DNA of 51,900 bases, taken from Azonexus sp. (GTDB taxonomy: Bacteria > Pseudomonadota > Gammaproteobacteria > Burkholderiales > Rhodocyclaceae). Shown here one piece after another: positions 1-7,718 of this stretch (within the stretch, counting starts at the first letter, position 1; each line of letters begins with the position of its first letter). The position numbers and the translations under genes were made by a program. Below the pieces are notes generated by a model that had not been told where the DNA came from, did not search any database, and saw nothing but the letters and a program-made list of their open reading frames with translations. Location: NCBI GenBank assembly GCA_017983615.1, contig JAGOBB010000016.1:1-51900 (forward strand), read 5' to 3'.

Positions 1-80
1 TCCCGAACAGGACCGTGAAACAGCAACGCGCCAATGATAGTGAGCATCTCGCTCGCGAAAGTAGGTCAACGCCAGACTCC
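1..80 (+). rRNA. rrf: 5S ribosomal RNA, 3' part (5' end outside the window)
   Basis: The first ~80 bases match the 3' two thirds of bacterial 5S rRNA. The conserved TCCCGAAC stretch is followed by GCGCCAATGATAGTG, then GCGAAAGTAGGTCAACGCCAG near the 3' end. The molecule is the last gene of a 16S-23S-5S operon whose remainder must lie upstream. The 3' end is placed by analogy with other 5S rRNAs and is uncertain by a few bases. A strong terminator follows directly. Confidence 0.9.
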
Positions 81-86
81 CATTCC

Positions 87-123
87 AAACCCCCGTTACC
101 ATCAGGTAACGGGGGTTTGTCGT
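87..123 (+). terminator. Rho-independent terminator of the rRNA operon
   Basis: A perfect 14-bp stem (AAACCCCCGTTACC / GGTAACGGGGGTTT) with a 4-nt loop lies immediately after the 5S rRNA and is followed by a T-rich tract. It would end the rRNA transcript and insulate htpG. Confidence 0.9.
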
Positions 124-144
124 TTACGCCACCAAAAAATCACT

Positions 145-172
145 CTTGAAATCGGCGGCTGTGGCCCCATCT
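145..172 (+). promoter_or_regulatory. Sigma-32 (RpoH) heat-shock promoter of htpG
   Basis: CTTGAAA at 145-151 and CCCCATCT at 165-172 are separated by 13 bp. This matches the established sigma-32 consensus (CTTGAAA, 11-16 bp, CCCCATnT). Transcription would start near 180, about 30 nt before the htpG start, as expected for a heat-shock chaperone. Confidence 0.88.
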
Positions 173-209
173 GCTGCAACACATTTTTGTTTCATTGGGA
201 GTTTCAAGC

Positions 210-2132
210 ATGTCCGAGTCCGCCACTGCGACCAATCCGCAAAATCGCGAGACCCTGGGTTTCCAGGCCGAAGTAAAGCAACTGCTGCAACTGATGATTC
301 ACTCCTTGTACAGTAACAAGGAAATTTTCCTGCGCGAGCTGGTTTCCAACGCTTCCGATGCCTGCGACAAGCTGCGTTTCGAGGCGTTGAACAATAGCGC
401 GCTGTACGGCGACAACGGCGATCTGAAGATCCGCATCGCTTTCAACAAAGACGCGCGCACGATTACCATTTCCGACAACGGCATCGGGCTGTCGCGCGAT
501 GAGGCGGTCGAGCATCTGGGCACCATCGCCAAGTCCGGCACCAAGGAATTTTTCTCGGCACTGACTGGCGACCAGGCCAAGGACGCTCACCTGATCGGCC
601 AGTTCGGCGTCGGTTTTTACTCTTCCTTCATCATTGCCGACAAGGTGACGGTGGTTTCCCGTCGCGCCGGCCTCGAAGCCAACCAGGCCGTCTGCTGGGA
701 GTCGGGTGGCGAGGGTGATTACACGGTCGAGATGGTCGAGAAGGCGACGCGTGGCACTGATGTCACGCTGCACCTGCGCGATGGCGAGGATGAGTTCCTC
801 GGTGCCTGGAAGCTGAAGTCCATCATCCGCAAGTATTCTGACCACATCACGTTGCCGATCGTGATGAAGAAGGAGGAGTGGAATCAGGAAAAGGGTGAGC
901 AGGTCGTCACCGACGAAGACGAGACCGTCAACCAGGCCAACGCGCTGTGGGTCCGTTCCAAGTCCGACATCACCGACGAGCAGTACAAGGAATTCTACAA
1001 GCACGTCGCCCACGACTTCGAAGATCCGCTGGCCTGGACGCATGCACGCGTCGAAGGCAAGCAGGAATACACCCAGCTGCTCTACATCCCGGCCCGCGCC
1101 CCGTTCGACCTGTGGGACCGCAACGCGCGCCACGGGATCAAGCTCTACGTCCGCCGTGTGTTCATCATGGACGACGCCGAACAGCTGATGCCGCTTTACA
1201 TGCGCTTCGTGCGCGGGGTGGTCGATTCTTCCGACCTGCCGCTCAACGTCTCGCGTGAAATCCTGCAGCAGAGCAAGGACATCGACGGCATCCGTAGCGG
1301 TTGCACGCGCAAGGTGCTGGGCATGCTGGAAGACCTGGCCGAGAACGACAAGGAAAAGTACGCCCAGTTCTGGACGGCTTTCGGCGCCGTGCTGAAGGAA
1401 GGCGTTGGCGAAGATCATGCCAACAAGGAAAAGATCGCCGGCCTGATTCGCTTTGCTTCGACGCACAACGACACGCCGGACCAGACCGTCTCGCTGGCCG
1501 ACTACATCGGCCGCATGAAGGAAGGCCAGGAGAAGATCTACTTCGTCACTGCCGATACTTTCAACGCCGCCAAGAACAGCCCGCATCTCGAGATCTTCCG
1601 CAAGAAGGGCATCGAAGTACTGCTGCTGTCCGACCGTGTTGACGAGTGGGTGGTCGGTCACCTGACCGAGTTCGATGGCAAGCACCTACAGTCCGTCGCC
1701 AAGGGCGGCCTCGATCTCGGCAAGCTGGAAGACGAAGCCGAGAAGCAGGAAGCCGAGAAGGCAGCCGACGAGTACAAGGAATTGCTGGAAAAGGTGAAGA
1801 CCTCGCTCGGCGACAAGGTCAAGGACGTGCGCGTTACCTATCGCCTGACCGATTCGCCGTCCTGCCTGGTGTCCGACGAGCACGATCCCTCCGGCAATCT
1901 GGCCCGCCTGTTGAAGGCGGCCGGGCAGGCAGCGCCGAATGCCAAGCCGATCCTCGAGATCAACCCGCATCACCTGGTGGTGCAGCGTCTGAAGTACGAA
2001 GAAAGCCGTTTCGACGACTGGGCTGCATTGCTGTTCGAGCAGGCGACGCTGGCCGAAGGCGGCCAGCTTGACGATCCTGCAGGCTTCGTCAAGCGCATCA
2101 ACGATTTGATGATGGCGCTGTCCGGCAAGTAA
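210..2132 (+). CDS. htpG: Molecular chaperone HtpG (bacterial Hsp90)
   Basis: Cytosolic ATP-dependent Hsp90 chaperone that helps fold and reactivate client proteins under stress. The 640-aa product has the usual family length. The GHKL ATPase domain is clear at the N-terminus: [11 protein letters not shown] around residues 41-51, DNGIGL at 89-94, and the glycine-rich lid motif [11 protein letters not shown] near residue 130. Middle and C-terminal dimerisation domains follow. The ATG at 210 was chosen over the in-frame TTG at 195 because GGGAG (197-201) sits 8 nt upstream of it. The gene is monocistronic between a sigma-32 promoter and a terminator. Confidence 0.97.
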   Translation: MSESATATNPQNRETLGFQAEVKQLLQLMIHSLYSNKEIFLRELVSNASDACDKLRFEALNNSALYGDNGDLKIRIAFNKDARTITISDNGIGLSRDEAVEHLGTIAKSGTKEFFSALTGDQAKDAHLIGQFGVGFYSSFIIADKVTVVSRRAGLEANQAVCWESGGEGDYTVEMVEKATRGTDVTLHLRDGEDEFLGAWKLKSIIRKYSDHITLPIVMKKEEWNQEKGEQVVTDEDETVNQANALWVRSKSDITDEQYKEFYKHVAHDFEDPLAWTHARVEGKQEYTQLLYIPARAPFDLWDRNARHGIKLYVRRVFIMDDAEQLMPLYMRFVRGVVDSSDLPLNVSREILQQSKDIDGIRSGCTRKVLGMLEDLAENDKEKYAQFWTAFGAVLKEGVGEDHANKEKIAGLIRFASTHNDTPDQTVSLADYIGRMKEGQEKIYFVTADTFNAAKNSPHLEIFRKKGIEVLLLSDRVDEWVVGHLTEFDGKHLQSVAKGGLDLGKLEDEAEKQEAEKAADEYKELLEKVKTSLGDKVKDVRVTYRLTDSPSCLVSDEHDPSGNLARLLKAAGQAAPNAKPILEINPHHLVVQRLKYEESRFDDWAALLFEQATLAEGGQLDDPAGFVKRINDLMMALSGK

Positions 2133-2150
2133 GTCGTTCACCTGCCAACA

Positions 2151-2180
2151 GGCCGCCCTTCGGGGCGGCCTTTTCGTTTT
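2151..2180 (+). terminator. Rho-independent terminator of htpG
   Basis: GGCCGCCC, a TTCG loop and GGGCGGCC form an 8-bp stem followed by TTTTCGTTTT, 18 nt after the htpG stop codon. Confidence 0.88.
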
Positions 2181-2184
2181 CCGG

Positions 2185-2218
2185 TTTTGGCCCTTTTTTC
2201 GGGCCGACCGTAGCATTC
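2185..2218 (+). repeat. Dispersed motif, copy 1
   Basis: Perfect core CGACCGTAGCATT preceded by TTTTGGCCC and a T6 tract. It lies between the htpG terminator and the next gene. See the dispersed-motif finding. Confidence 0.85.
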
Positions 2219-2393
2219 GGTGTTTTTGCCGATCCCGGCGCTTAAATGGCTGGTTTTACGACAGTTTTTCCAGCGCGCTGGCCGACAAAGCAGTACACTT
2301 GCGGTCTTTCGAGAAACCGTCCGGCGCGTCATTGCCGCTCATGCAGTTTCACGGTTCTCCATCCCCCATTCCCCGTTTTGCAAAGGCGATTCC

Positions 2394-2882
2394 ATGCACC
2401 CCGTCCACGACGTTGACGCACTTCTTATCTGGGCCACGGCACTGGCCTCCAAGCGGCGTCCGGCCGAACTGCTGGAGATCGTCGCGGCGGCCGATCTGCT
2501 CAACAACAACGTTCCCGGCGAACTGAAAATCGTCGATGCTTTCGAGCGTCTGTCGAAGAACGGGCTGATCTGCGAAATCGACGGCGGCTATGCGCTGACC
2601 CCGGCCGCCCAGGCCATCGTCACCGATCTGCCGCGCAAGGCCGAAACGCCGGAGCGGCTGTTCGCGATCAAGGACAACCTGTCGATGTTCAACGTCAAGG
2701 GCGAGCATGCCGTGGTCGTGGTGACGGCCGAACAGGTGACGGCGGCTATTCAGGCGCATCGGGCGGCGGGCAAGACGGCCGCCAAGAATCTGCTGGTCCC
2801 CAAGCCGAAGCCGGAAGCCGAGGTGCACAAGCCGGGCCAGCGTCAGCGCAAGCCGATGCCGGCCCGCAAGCGCAAGGTCTGA
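2394..2882 (+). CDS. Uncharacterised small basic protein upstream of dbpA
   Basis: 162-aa product with no family I can name with confidence. Residues 1-80 are mostly helical and end in a short turn-and-strand stretch (LICEIDGGYALTPAAQAI), an arrangement reminiscent of a winged helix. The last ~35 residues are rich in Lys, Arg, Pro and His, as in nucleic-acid-binding tails. The ATG at 2394 is preferred because AAAGG lies 8 nt upstream; in-frame starts further up (2220) would run through the repeat motif. The stop is 7 nt before dbpA, so co-transcription and an RNA-related role are plausible but inferred from position only. Confidence 0.75.
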   Translation: MHPVHDVDALLIWATALASKRRPAELLEIVAAADLLNNNVPGELKIVDAFERLSKNGLICEIDGGYALTPAAQAIVTDLPRKAETPERLFAIKDNLSMFNVKGEHAVVVVTAEQVTAAIQAHRAAGKTAAKNLLVPKPKPEAEVHKPGQRQRKPMPARKRKV

Positions 2883-2889
2883 GCACAGC

Positions 2890-4290
2890 ATGAGCGAAAC
2901 TACCGCTGCGAGCCAGACTTTCGACACGCTGCCCTTGTCGCCGGCCATGCTGGCCAATCTGGCCCAGCTTGAATACCTGACGATGACGCCGATCCAGGCG
3001 GCCAGCCTGCCGCTGGCGCTGGCAGGGCAGGACCTGATCGCCCAGGCCAAGACTGGCAGCGGCAAGACGGCGGCCTTCGGCCTGGCGCTGCTCAAGCGCC
3101 TGAACACCAGCCGTTTCGCCGTGCAGGCCATGGTGCTCTGCCCGACGCGCGAGCTGGCCGATCAGGTGACGCAGGAAATTCGTCGCCTGGCGCGCTTTGA
3201 AGAGAATATCAAGGTGCTCTCGCTGGTCGGCGGTTCGACGCTGCGCAATCAGGCGAACAGCCTGGAAAACGGCGTGCATATCGTCGTCGGCACGCCCGGC
3301 CGGATCATGGATCACATCGAGCGCGGATACCTGAAGCTCGACGAACTGAACACGCTGGTCCTCGACGAAGCCGACCGCATGCTCGACATGGGTTTTCACG
3401 ATGACATCGCCTACGTCGCCAAGCGTTGCCCGGCGCAGCGCCAGACGCTGCTGTTCTCGGCGACCTATCCGGAAGGCATCGCCCAGCTGGCCCGGCAGTT
3501 CCTGCGTCAGCCGCAGGAGGTCAAGCTCCTTGAGCAACATGAAGAAACCAAGATTCGCCAGCGCTTCTACGAGGTCAAACACGAGGAACGCCTGGATGCC
3601 GTGGTGCGCCTGCTCAAGCATTACCGCCCGGTCAGCACGCTGGCCTTCTGCAACACCAAACAGCGGTGCCGCGACCTGGTCAATGTGCTGCGGCACGCCG
3701 GCATCCATGCACTGACGCTGAACGGCGATCTTGAACAGCGCGAGCGTGACCAGGTGTTGATCCAGTTCGCCAACCGTAGTTGCTCGGTGCTGGTGGCGAC
3801 CGACGTCGCGGCGCGCGGCCTCGACATCGACCAGCTTGAAGCGGTGATCAACGTCGACGTGACGCCTGACCCGGAAATCCACATCCACCGTATCGGCCGC
3901 ACTGGCCGCGGAGACGAGCAGGGCTGGGCGCTGAGTCTGTGCAGTTCCGGCGACCGCCGCCGGGTGGCGACCATCGCCGAAATGATGAAGTGCAAGCTCG
4001 ATGCCCTCGACCTGAAGTCCGTGGAGGTTACCGACAACTCGCCGCTGGTGCCGCCGATGTCGACGCTGCTGATGCTTGGCGGGCGCAAGGACAAGATCCG
4101 CCCGGGCGACGTCATGGGTGCGCTGGCCGGCGAGGCTGGCCTGACCCGCGAGCAGGTCGGCAAGATCACGGTGACCGATCAAAGCACCTACGTCGCCGTG
4201 GCGCGAGGTGTCGCCAAGGAGACGGTGCGCAAGCTGTCGGCCGGCAAGGTCAAGGGCAAGACCGTCAAGGTACGAATCCTGACCAACTGA
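2890..4290 (+). CDS. dbpA: ATP-dependent RNA helicase DbpA
   Basis: DEAD-box helicase that remodels 23S rRNA during 50S subunit assembly. The 466-aa product contains Walker A AKTGSGKT (about residues 53-60), DEAD (VLDEADRMLD), motif III (LFSAT) and motif VI (HRIGRTGRG). The C-terminal ~75 residues (GGRKDKIRPGDVMGAL onward) form the atypical RRM that targets hairpin 92 of 23S rRNA. This tail distinguishes DbpA from RhlE and RhlB. The start ATG is close to the upstream gene and a hairpin terminator follows the stop. Cellular location is cytosolic. Confidence 0.93.
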   Translation: MSETTAASQTFDTLPLSPAMLANLAQLEYLTMTPIQAASLPLALAGQDLIAQAKTGSGKTAAFGLALLKRLNTSRFAVQAMVLCPTRELADQVTQEIRRLARFEENIKVLSLVGGSTLRNQANSLENGVHIVVGTPGRIMDHIERGYLKLDELNTLVLDEADRMLDMGFHDDIAYVAKRCPAQRQTLLFSATYPEGIAQLARQFLRQPQEVKLLEQHEETKIRQRFYEVKHEERLDAVVRLLKHYRPVSTLAFCNTKQRCRDLVNVLRHAGIHALTLNGDLEQRERDQVLIQFANRSCSVLVATDVAARGLDIDQLEAVINVDVTPDPEIHIHRIGRTGRGDEQGWALSLCSSGDRRRVATIAEMMKCKLDALDLKSVEVTDNSPLVPPMSTLLMLGGRKDKIRPGDVMGALAGEAGLTREQVGKITVTDQSTYVAVARGVAKETVRKLSAGKVKGKTVKVRILTN

Positions 4291-4297
4291 GTGCTTT

Positions 4298-4335
4298 TGA
4301 AATCACGCCAACCAATGGCGTGATTTCAATTTTGG
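4298..4335 (+). terminator. Terminator after dbpA
   Basis: A 13-bp stem, TGAAATCACGCCA (4298-4310) with TGGCGTGATTTCA (4316-4328), has a 5-nt loop and is followed by ATTTT. It lies between the convergent genes dbpA and the YgjP-type peptidase. Confidence 0.8.
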
Positions 4336-4390
4336 CTATTTTTTCCGGCCGACCCTGGGGCCAGCCGTTGTTTCTATGGTCGTAGCATTT
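4330..4390 (+). repeat. Dispersed motif, copy 2, split by 27 bp
   Basis: The left half (TTTTGGC, T-tract, GGCCGAC ending at 4353) and the right half (CGTAGCATT, 4381-4389) are both intact but separated by 27 bases (4354-4380) absent from the other copies. It overlaps the tail of the dbpA terminator. Confidence 0.7.
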
Positions 4391-4407
4391 CGGACTGACT
4401 GCCGGAG

Positions 4408-4950
4408 TCACGAAGCGGATGCGCCAACCTCGGCGACCCACAGCGGCGGACCGCCGGCGGCGAGGTGGCACAGGTAGGCGCGCAGGTCGAATTCGAGCTG
4501 GAAGTAGTCGGGTTCGATGTGCGTGCAGAGCTGGTAGAAAGCCTTGTCGTGCTCGCCTTCCTTGAGGTGCGCGATTTCATGGGCGACGATCATGCGCAGG
4601 AACTCGGGCGGCATGTCGCGAAAAATGCTGGCAACGTGGATTTCCCGCTTGGTCTTCAGCTTGCCGCCCTGCACGCGGGCGATCTTGGTGTGCGTGCCGA
4701 GCGCCTGGCGCAAGGTCTGCAATTTGCCGTCGAAGGCCACCTTGCTCGGTTGCGGCGCATTGCGCAGATGCGCTGCCTTGATCGCCAGCACGTAGTCATA
4801 GAGCGCCTTGTCGGTGCGAACGTCGTGCGCCTGCGGATATTTCTTCATCAGGATTTCCCCGAGCCGCCCGGCTGCGATGGCCTGCCTGACCGGATCGACC
4901 AGATGGGCGGGATAGCCGGCCAGGTAGTTGGGTGGAGCCGTCGGGCGCAT
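4408..4950 (-). CDS. YgjP/DUF45-type metallopeptidase-like protein
   Basis: 180-aa cytosolic protein of the YgjP-like metallopeptidase family (DUF45/M48-related). The zinc motif HEIAHLKEGEHDKAFYQLC contains HExxH followed by a downstream His, a pattern shared with the SprT/WSS1-like fold. The physiological substrate of this family is poorly defined. The ATG at 4950 gives a protein close to the usual YgjP size; longer in-frame versions run under the divergent transporter promoter and have atypical composition. It is convergent with dbpA and divergent from the MFS gene. Confidence 0.82.
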   Translation of the reverse strand: MRPTAPPNYLAGYPAHLVDPVRQAIAAGRLGEILMKKYPQAHDVRTDKALYDYVLAIKAAHLRNAPQPSKVAFDGKLQTLRQALGTHTKIARVQGGKLKTKREIHVASIFRDMPPEFLRMIVAHEIAHLKEGEHDKAFYQLCTHIEPDYFQLEFDLRAYLCHLAAGGPPLWVAEVGASAS

Positions 4951-5043
4951 GGCGGTCGGAGTGGTCGCGGAAGTCGTGGATTGTACTGAAACGGCCGGCC
5001 CGACGGACCGTTTTGCTCGCCGCAAATTTCTCGAAAACGTTAT

Positions 5044-6249
5044 ATGCTGGCGGGCCTCCCGAAGTTCTTCAGCCGCATGCAAAACCCCGTTCCCGTCATC
5101 GTCATCGCCCAGCTGTTCGGCACCTCGCTGTGGTTTTCGGCCAACAGCGCTGCCGACGACCTGATCCGCACCTGGGGCATTACATCGGCCGGTATCGGTA
5201 CGCTGACCAACGCCGTTCAGCTCGGCTTCATCCTCGGCACGCTGAGCTTCGCTATTTCCGGCTTGGCCGACCGCTATGCCGCCAGCCGCATCTTCGCTGT
5301 CTGCGCCGTACTTGGCGCCTTGTGCAATGCGGCGTTTGCGCTGTTCGCCGACGGTATGGGCACGGCGATCCCGCTGCGTTTTGCGGTCGGCTTCTGTCTG
5401 GCCGGCGTCTACCCGCTGGGCATGAAACTGGTTGTCAGCTGGGTTCCGGAGCGCGCCGGCGCGGCGCTCGCCCAGCTGGTCGGCATGCTGACGCTGGGCA
5501 CCGCTTTGCCACACGGTATCCGGCTGGCTGGGGCAGGCTGGTCATGGCAGGCCACGATTCTCGTTTCCTCGGGACTGGCGCTGGCCGCCGCCGCACTGAT
5601 CTACCGGCTCGGCGACGGGCCGCACCTGAAGCGCCGGCATGGCGCACCGCCGCTGCGCCTGGGGCGCGTGTTCTACGCCTTCTCGGGACGCGACTTCCGG
5701 GCTTCGGCGCTCGGCTACTTCGGCCACCAGTGGGAGCTTTACGCCTTCTGGACACTGACGCCGGCGCTGGTCCTCATCAGCGGGCTGGCGGCGGCGGGCA
5801 GTCGGGCGCTCTCCGGACTGGCCTTTGCGATCATCGGCATCGGTGCGCTCGGCTGCCTGTTCGGCGGCTGGTGGAGCCATCGCGTCGGCAGCGCTCGTGT
5901 CGCGGCCACGGCCCTGGCCCTGTCGGCGTTCTGTTGCGCGTTGTTCCCGTTGATCGGTGCCTGGCCGGCCTGGGCGAAAATTGCCCTGCTGCTGCTCTGG
6001 GGCGCTACGGTGGTCGCCGATTCGCCGCATTTCTCGGCCCTTTCGGCCCGCGCCTGCGCGCCTGAAATCGTCGGCAGCGCGCTGGCTATCCAGAACTCGA
6101 TCGGCTTCGCAGTAACCATGCTCTCGATCCAGCTCGGCACGGCGTGGATCGCCGATTGGGGCACAAACATCGCCTGGCTGCTGCTGCCCGGACCGCTGCT
6201 CGGCTTGCTCGGCCTCTATCCACTGTGGCGCAGCGCGCAATCGCGATGA
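5044..6249 (+). CDS. Major facilitator superfamily transporter
   Basis: Predicted 12-helix inner-membrane secondary transporter of 401 aa. Hydrophobic segments alternate with short loops, and the loop after helix 2 (SGLADRYAASRIF) matches the MFS motif A region. The substrate cannot be inferred. No good Shine-Dalgarno precedes either candidate start (ATG 5044 or ATG 5077); the latter begins MQNPVPVIVIAQLFGT just before helix 1 and is equally possible. The stop overlaps the next gene's start (ATGA), implying translational coupling. Confidence 0.85.
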   Translation: MLAGLPKFFSRMQNPVPVIVIAQLFGTSLWFSANSAADDLIRTWGITSAGIGTLTNAVQLGFILGTLSFAISGLADRYAASRIFAVCAVLGALCNAAFALFADGMGTAIPLRFAVGFCLAGVYPLGMKLVVSWVPERAGAALAQLVGMLTLGTALPHGIRLAGAGWSWQATILVSSGLALAAAALIYRLGDGPHLKRRHGAPPLRLGRVFYAFSGRDFRASALGYFGHQWELYAFWTLTPALVLISGLAAAGSRALSGLAFAIIGIGALGCLFGGWWSHRVGSARVAATALALSAFCCALFPLIGAWPAWAKIALLLLWGATVVADSPHFSALSARACAPEIVGSALAIQNSIGFAVTMLSIQLGTAWIADWGTNIAWLLLPGPLLGLLGLYPLWRSAQSR

Positions 6250-6458
6250 ATCCAGACGACCTGCAACGCCTGGTGAGCACAGCCATGCCTTTCGGCAAGC
6301 ACAAGGGGACGCTGATCGCCGACCTGCCCGGCAACTATCTCAACTGGTTCGCCCGCGAAGGCTTTCCGCCCGGCCAGATCGGCCGCCTGCTGGCGCTGAT
6401 GCAGGAGATCGACCACAACGGGTTGTCCGACCTGCTCAAACCCCTGCGCCGGCGATAA
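6246..6458 (+). CDS. DUF3820 family small protein
   Basis: 70-aa protein with the DUF3820 signature MPFGKHKGTLIADLP followed by YLNWFAREGFPPGQIG. The family carries the name 'putative quorum-sensing-regulated virulence factor', but no molecular function is established. The start overlaps the MFS stop in an ATGA, so the two are probably made from one mRNA. The fold is thought to relate to exonuclease-associated modules, which gives no firm role here. Confidence 0.82.
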   Translation: MNPDDLQRLVSTAMPFGKHKGTLIADLPGNYLNWFAREGFPPGQIGRLLALMQEIDHNGLSDLLKPLRRR

Positions 6459-6689
6459 ACGCTAAAAATCGGGTCAAGCCGACGAATGCTACGGTCGCCC
6501 GATTATTTTGGCCAAAATGCCAAACGCCGTATCAGTGGGATTGCTGGGCACCTGAAATGCTCGAACAGGCGGGAATTTTTCTTATCTCAAAGTATTCGCG
6601 GGCTTTTTGCAGCGTGACTATGGGTTCGCGTATATCAGAAATTTCTTCAATGGTGATTTTGAAACCATTGCCAGCTTTATAATCTAGCC
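6459..6689. other. Intergenic region upstream of the cytochrome c peroxidase
   Basis: 231 bp without a gene. It holds motif copy 3 (6484-6518, minus orientation) and a TATAAT at 6678-6683. That TATAAT would place a transcription start within a few bases of the ATG at 6690, so the mRNA may be nearly leaderless. No convincing -35 box is seen at the usual distance (6655-6660 reads GATTTT), which suggests an activator or another sigma factor. Confidence 0.5.
6484..6518 (-). repeat. Dispersed motif, copy 3 (minus orientation)
   Basis: Perfect core CGACCGTAGCATT on the minus strand, preceded on that strand by ATTTTGGCC and AAAATAAT. It lies downstream of the DUF3820 gene. Confidence 0.85.
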
Positions 6690-7718
6690 ATGAAGCTTCG
6701 TATCACTCTGGCGATCGTGCTTGTGGTTCTGGCGGTCGGTATGACGTTGCTGATTGGCATGCTTCGCAAGAGCAGCTCAGATCAAGCCACGTCGCCGCTC
6801 GCTTTGAATCCGCTGCGTAGTACCTTGGTGGGCTCTGGCGCGATCATGCCCTTGCCTACTGTCCCTGATTTGCCGGCAGACAAGGTAGCGCTGGGCAAGC
6901 GCCTCTTCTTCGAAACCCGTCTGTCCAGCAACGATACGATCGCCTGTGCGAGTTGCCACAAGCTTGATCAAGGTGGAAGTGATCGCCAGCAGGTTTCTGT
7001 GGGTATCGATGGCAAGAAAGGGCAAGTCAATGCGCCCACAGTCTTCAATAGCAGCCTGAATTTCGTCCAGTTTTGGGATGGACGTGCGGCAAGCCTCGAA
7101 GAGCAGGCTGCCGGGCCGGTGCACAATCCACTGGAAATGGGCTCCAACTGGCCGGAAGTCATTGCCAAGCTCAGCAAGGACGACCGTTATCGCCAGGAAT
7201 TCAATCGGATTTACAAGGCGGGCATCAGTGGCGAAACCATTGTTGACGCTATTGCCACCTACGAGCGCACGCTACTGACTTTGAACAGTCCCTTCGACCG
7301 CTACCTGAGAGGGGACAAGGAGGCGCTCAATTCGCTCGAGCATGCCGGTCTCCGACTTTTTCTCGACTACGGTTGTGCCAGTTGCCATCAAGGGGCTGCT
7401 CTTGGTGGCAACATGTTTCAGCAATTCGGTGTGATGGACAATTACTTTGAGAATCGTGCGCCCAGCAAGGCGGATCTCGGGCGATTCAACGTCACTGGCC
7501 TTGTGTCCGACAAGCATGTATTCAAGGTGCCAAGTCTGCGCAATGTCGGGGTGACGCCTCCCTATTTCCATGACGGTTCTGTGGAATCGCTGGAAGAGGC
7601 GGTTGTCGTTATGGGGCGTTACCAGTTGGGCCGCGAAATTACGGGGGATGATGTCAAGGCGCTAGCGGCGTTTTTGCGGACGCTGACTGGCGAATGGGAA
7701 GGCAAAAAGCTCCAATGA
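6690..7718 (+). CDS. Di-heme cytochrome c peroxidase (CcpA/MauG family)
   Basis: 342-aa periplasmic peroxidase that reduces H2O2 with electrons from c-type cytochromes. The N-terminus (LAIVLVVLAVGMTLLIG) is an uncleaved anchor or signal peptide. Two heme c sites are seen as CASCH at 86-90 and 229-233, the usual spacing for bacterial di-heme peroxidases. Conserved surroundings include LGKRLFFETRLSSN before heme 1 and RNVGVTPPYFHDGSV near the C-terminus. The stop overlaps the start of the downstream c-di-GMP protein (ATGA), so both are expressed together. This suggests peroxide detoxification is tied to second-messenger signalling. Confidence 0.93.
   Translation: MKLRITLAIVLVVLAVGMTLLIGMLRKSSSDQATSPLALNPLRSTLVGSGAIMPLPTVPDLPADKVALGKRLFFETRLSSNDTIACASCHKLDQGGSDRQQVSVGIDGKKGQVNAPTVFNSSLNFVQFWDGRAASLEEQAAGPVHNPLEMGSNWPEVIAKLSKDDRYRQEFNRIYKAGISGETIVDAIATYERTLLTLNSPFDRYLRGDKEALNSLEHAGLRLFLDYGCASCHQGAALGGNMFQQFGVMDNYFENRAPSKADLGRFNVTGLVSDKHVFKVPSLRNVGVTPPYFHDGSVESLEEAVVVMGRYQLGREITGDDVKALAAFLRTLTGEWEGKKLQ

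Noticed and set aside
204-1685. A long minus-strand open frame covering most of htpG (and similar antisense frames over dbpA, the GspE-like gene, rnfC and others).
   Set aside because: Shadow frames caused by high-GC codon bias; the htpG, dbpA and rnfC products match known families and the antisense ones do not.
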